From: Myotis daubentonii
Lineage: Eukaryota; Chordata; Mammalia; Chiroptera; Vespertilionidae
Assembly: GCF_963259705.1 (NCBI RefSeq)
Contig: NC_081849.1
Coordinates: 57,508,093-57,572,092 of the forward strand
Direction: 5' to 3'
Length of the DNA: 64,000 nt
The first letter of the stretch is position 1. Every line of letters starts with the position of its first letter. Position numbers and translations under genes: made by a program. The notes below the pieces were generated by a model. It searched no databases. It had not been told where the DNA came from and was given only the letters and a program-made list of their open reading frames with translations. This document shows, piece after piece, positions 53,582 to 64,000 of the stretch.

Positions 53582-53798
53582 TTTTTTAAAAAGTATGGCT
53601 TGCTATGGTAGTACACAATATTGTTTTCATACATGTATACTTGAAAACAAATTTTAAAAAATAGCTGTTGTAACATTAAACATAACCCAATGATCATGCC
53701 CACTGCGCTCCTGCCTTCTGCAGGGTCTTCCGAAATCCCCTCTGGTTCCAGGTCATGGCTAGAAACAGAGGGATGAGCTTGCAAATTTTGTTTTTTCT

Positions 53799-63227
<9,429 letters not shown>

Positions 63228-63234
63228 GGCAAAC

Positions 63235-64000
63235 CTGATCATGAAAACAAGCCAAAAGTCAGCAAGACAAAAGAGAATTATCAGTCTCCAAAATCTTCCG
63301 ACTTCATCTATCATCTATCATCTATCTTTCTGTCTCTATACAGATATAAATATACTGATGTAGAGCTCCATAGGAATCTACAATATAAATATAGATATAT
63401 TTTAAGAAAATAAATAGATGTATATACTCTTATAGCTAAAGGATTTAAAACATGTAGTACTGGAAGATACCATGTCGTTACCTTCTCTTTTCCCACCTCC
63501 CCAGTGCCTCATTTATAGATGAAGAGTCTGATATTCAGAGAGATGAAGATTTATGAGATGGGTGTGAACCAAGGTTCCTGAGTCTTGCCCTTTTGCAGTG
63601 CTGGCTCCCATTTTCCCATCCTGAAACAATTACCCTAAACATCGATACTTCTTTAGCTTTTTGTTAAAATGGGAACATTGCCCTTGAAGAATAAGATCTG
63701 AGTAAAGTAATTCCTTACTTAATTTAATACCTGGCAACTTTGTCATCTAACTGAAAACTTGCACCCTCATAACTCTCTCCCCCGAGTAATATTTATTCAA
63801 ACTCTATGTATTAGTTCTGAATTGACTGAAATATATCAATGCAAGTTCCTTCTACCGAAACAACTGTGCCTCTTGCAGTGGCCCTGGTATAGCTAATGTT
63901 GTGGGCGCACACTTGTGCACAAAAGTATTCTATGGGACTCATGACACACAGAGAAAGCAACCTGGTGAGTGTTTTTGTTAGGCTTTTTTTTTGGTTTTTC
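63235..64000 (-). other. AGR2: AGR2 upstream intron or 5' region
   Basis: Contains the intron upstream of the first coding exon. A possible donor-like site (reverse strand GAAGGTAACG, near 63478-63487) could end the non-coding exon but is not convincing. Nothing else recognised. Confidence 0.4.

Overview
This is a eukaryotic nuclear window from a mammal, most likely a vespertilionid bat. The host is inferred from the repeats: many tRNA-derived Ves-type SINEs on both strands, about ten Helitrons of the Helibat type (hairpin of the form TGCAC..GTGCA followed by GGGCCTCTAG), SPIN/URR1-like and other hAT elements, and Tc1/mariner MITEs, over a background of L1, L2-like, MIR and LTR relics. No bacterial-type genes, CRISPR arrays or operons are present.

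Two protein-coding genes can be assembled exon by exon. (1) TSPAN13 (tetraspanin-13/NET-6) lies on the + strand. It starts in a CpG-island promoter near 19.1-20.1 kb, has an intron 1 of about 18.5 kb, and has six coding exons (19597-47066) that encode a complete 204-residue protein. Its intron 2 carries splice signals of the minor, U12-dependent class. (2) AGR2 (anterior gradient 2, an ER protein disulfide isomerase family member) lies on the - strand. Seven coding exons (63227 down to 53799) encode a complete 178-residue protein with signal peptide, CPHS active site and KTEL retention signal. The genes converge tail to tail, separated by about 5.7 kb. From memory, the human 7p21 order is BZW2-TSPAN13-AGR2-AGR3, which matches.

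Layout: 1-19 kb is intergenic and repeat-rich (Helitrons including a relic of a Rep/helicase gene, two solo ERV-type LTRs, a hAT, Ves SINEs, L1). 19-48 kb is TSPAN13. 48-53.6 kb is intergenic (microsatellites, L1). 53.6-63.2 kb is AGR2, whose introns hold a near-perfectly palindromic MER5-like hAT, a SPIN copy, a mariner MITE and a Helitron inside a microsatellite. 63.2-64 kb is upstream AGR2 sequence.

The most unusual item is a 0.93-kb Tc1/mariner-superfamily element in TSPAN13 intron 4 (40617-41544). Its Stowaway-like terminal repeats (CTCCCTCTGTCCC...) and transposase ends resemble plant or oomycete mariner-like elements. Its 155-codon ORF joins the DNA-binding N-terminus to the C-terminal tail and lacks the catalytic core. 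The two host genes do not form a pathway together; they are neighbours by conserved synteny. Repeat family names and comparisons with human proteins are from memory and were not checked against a database.
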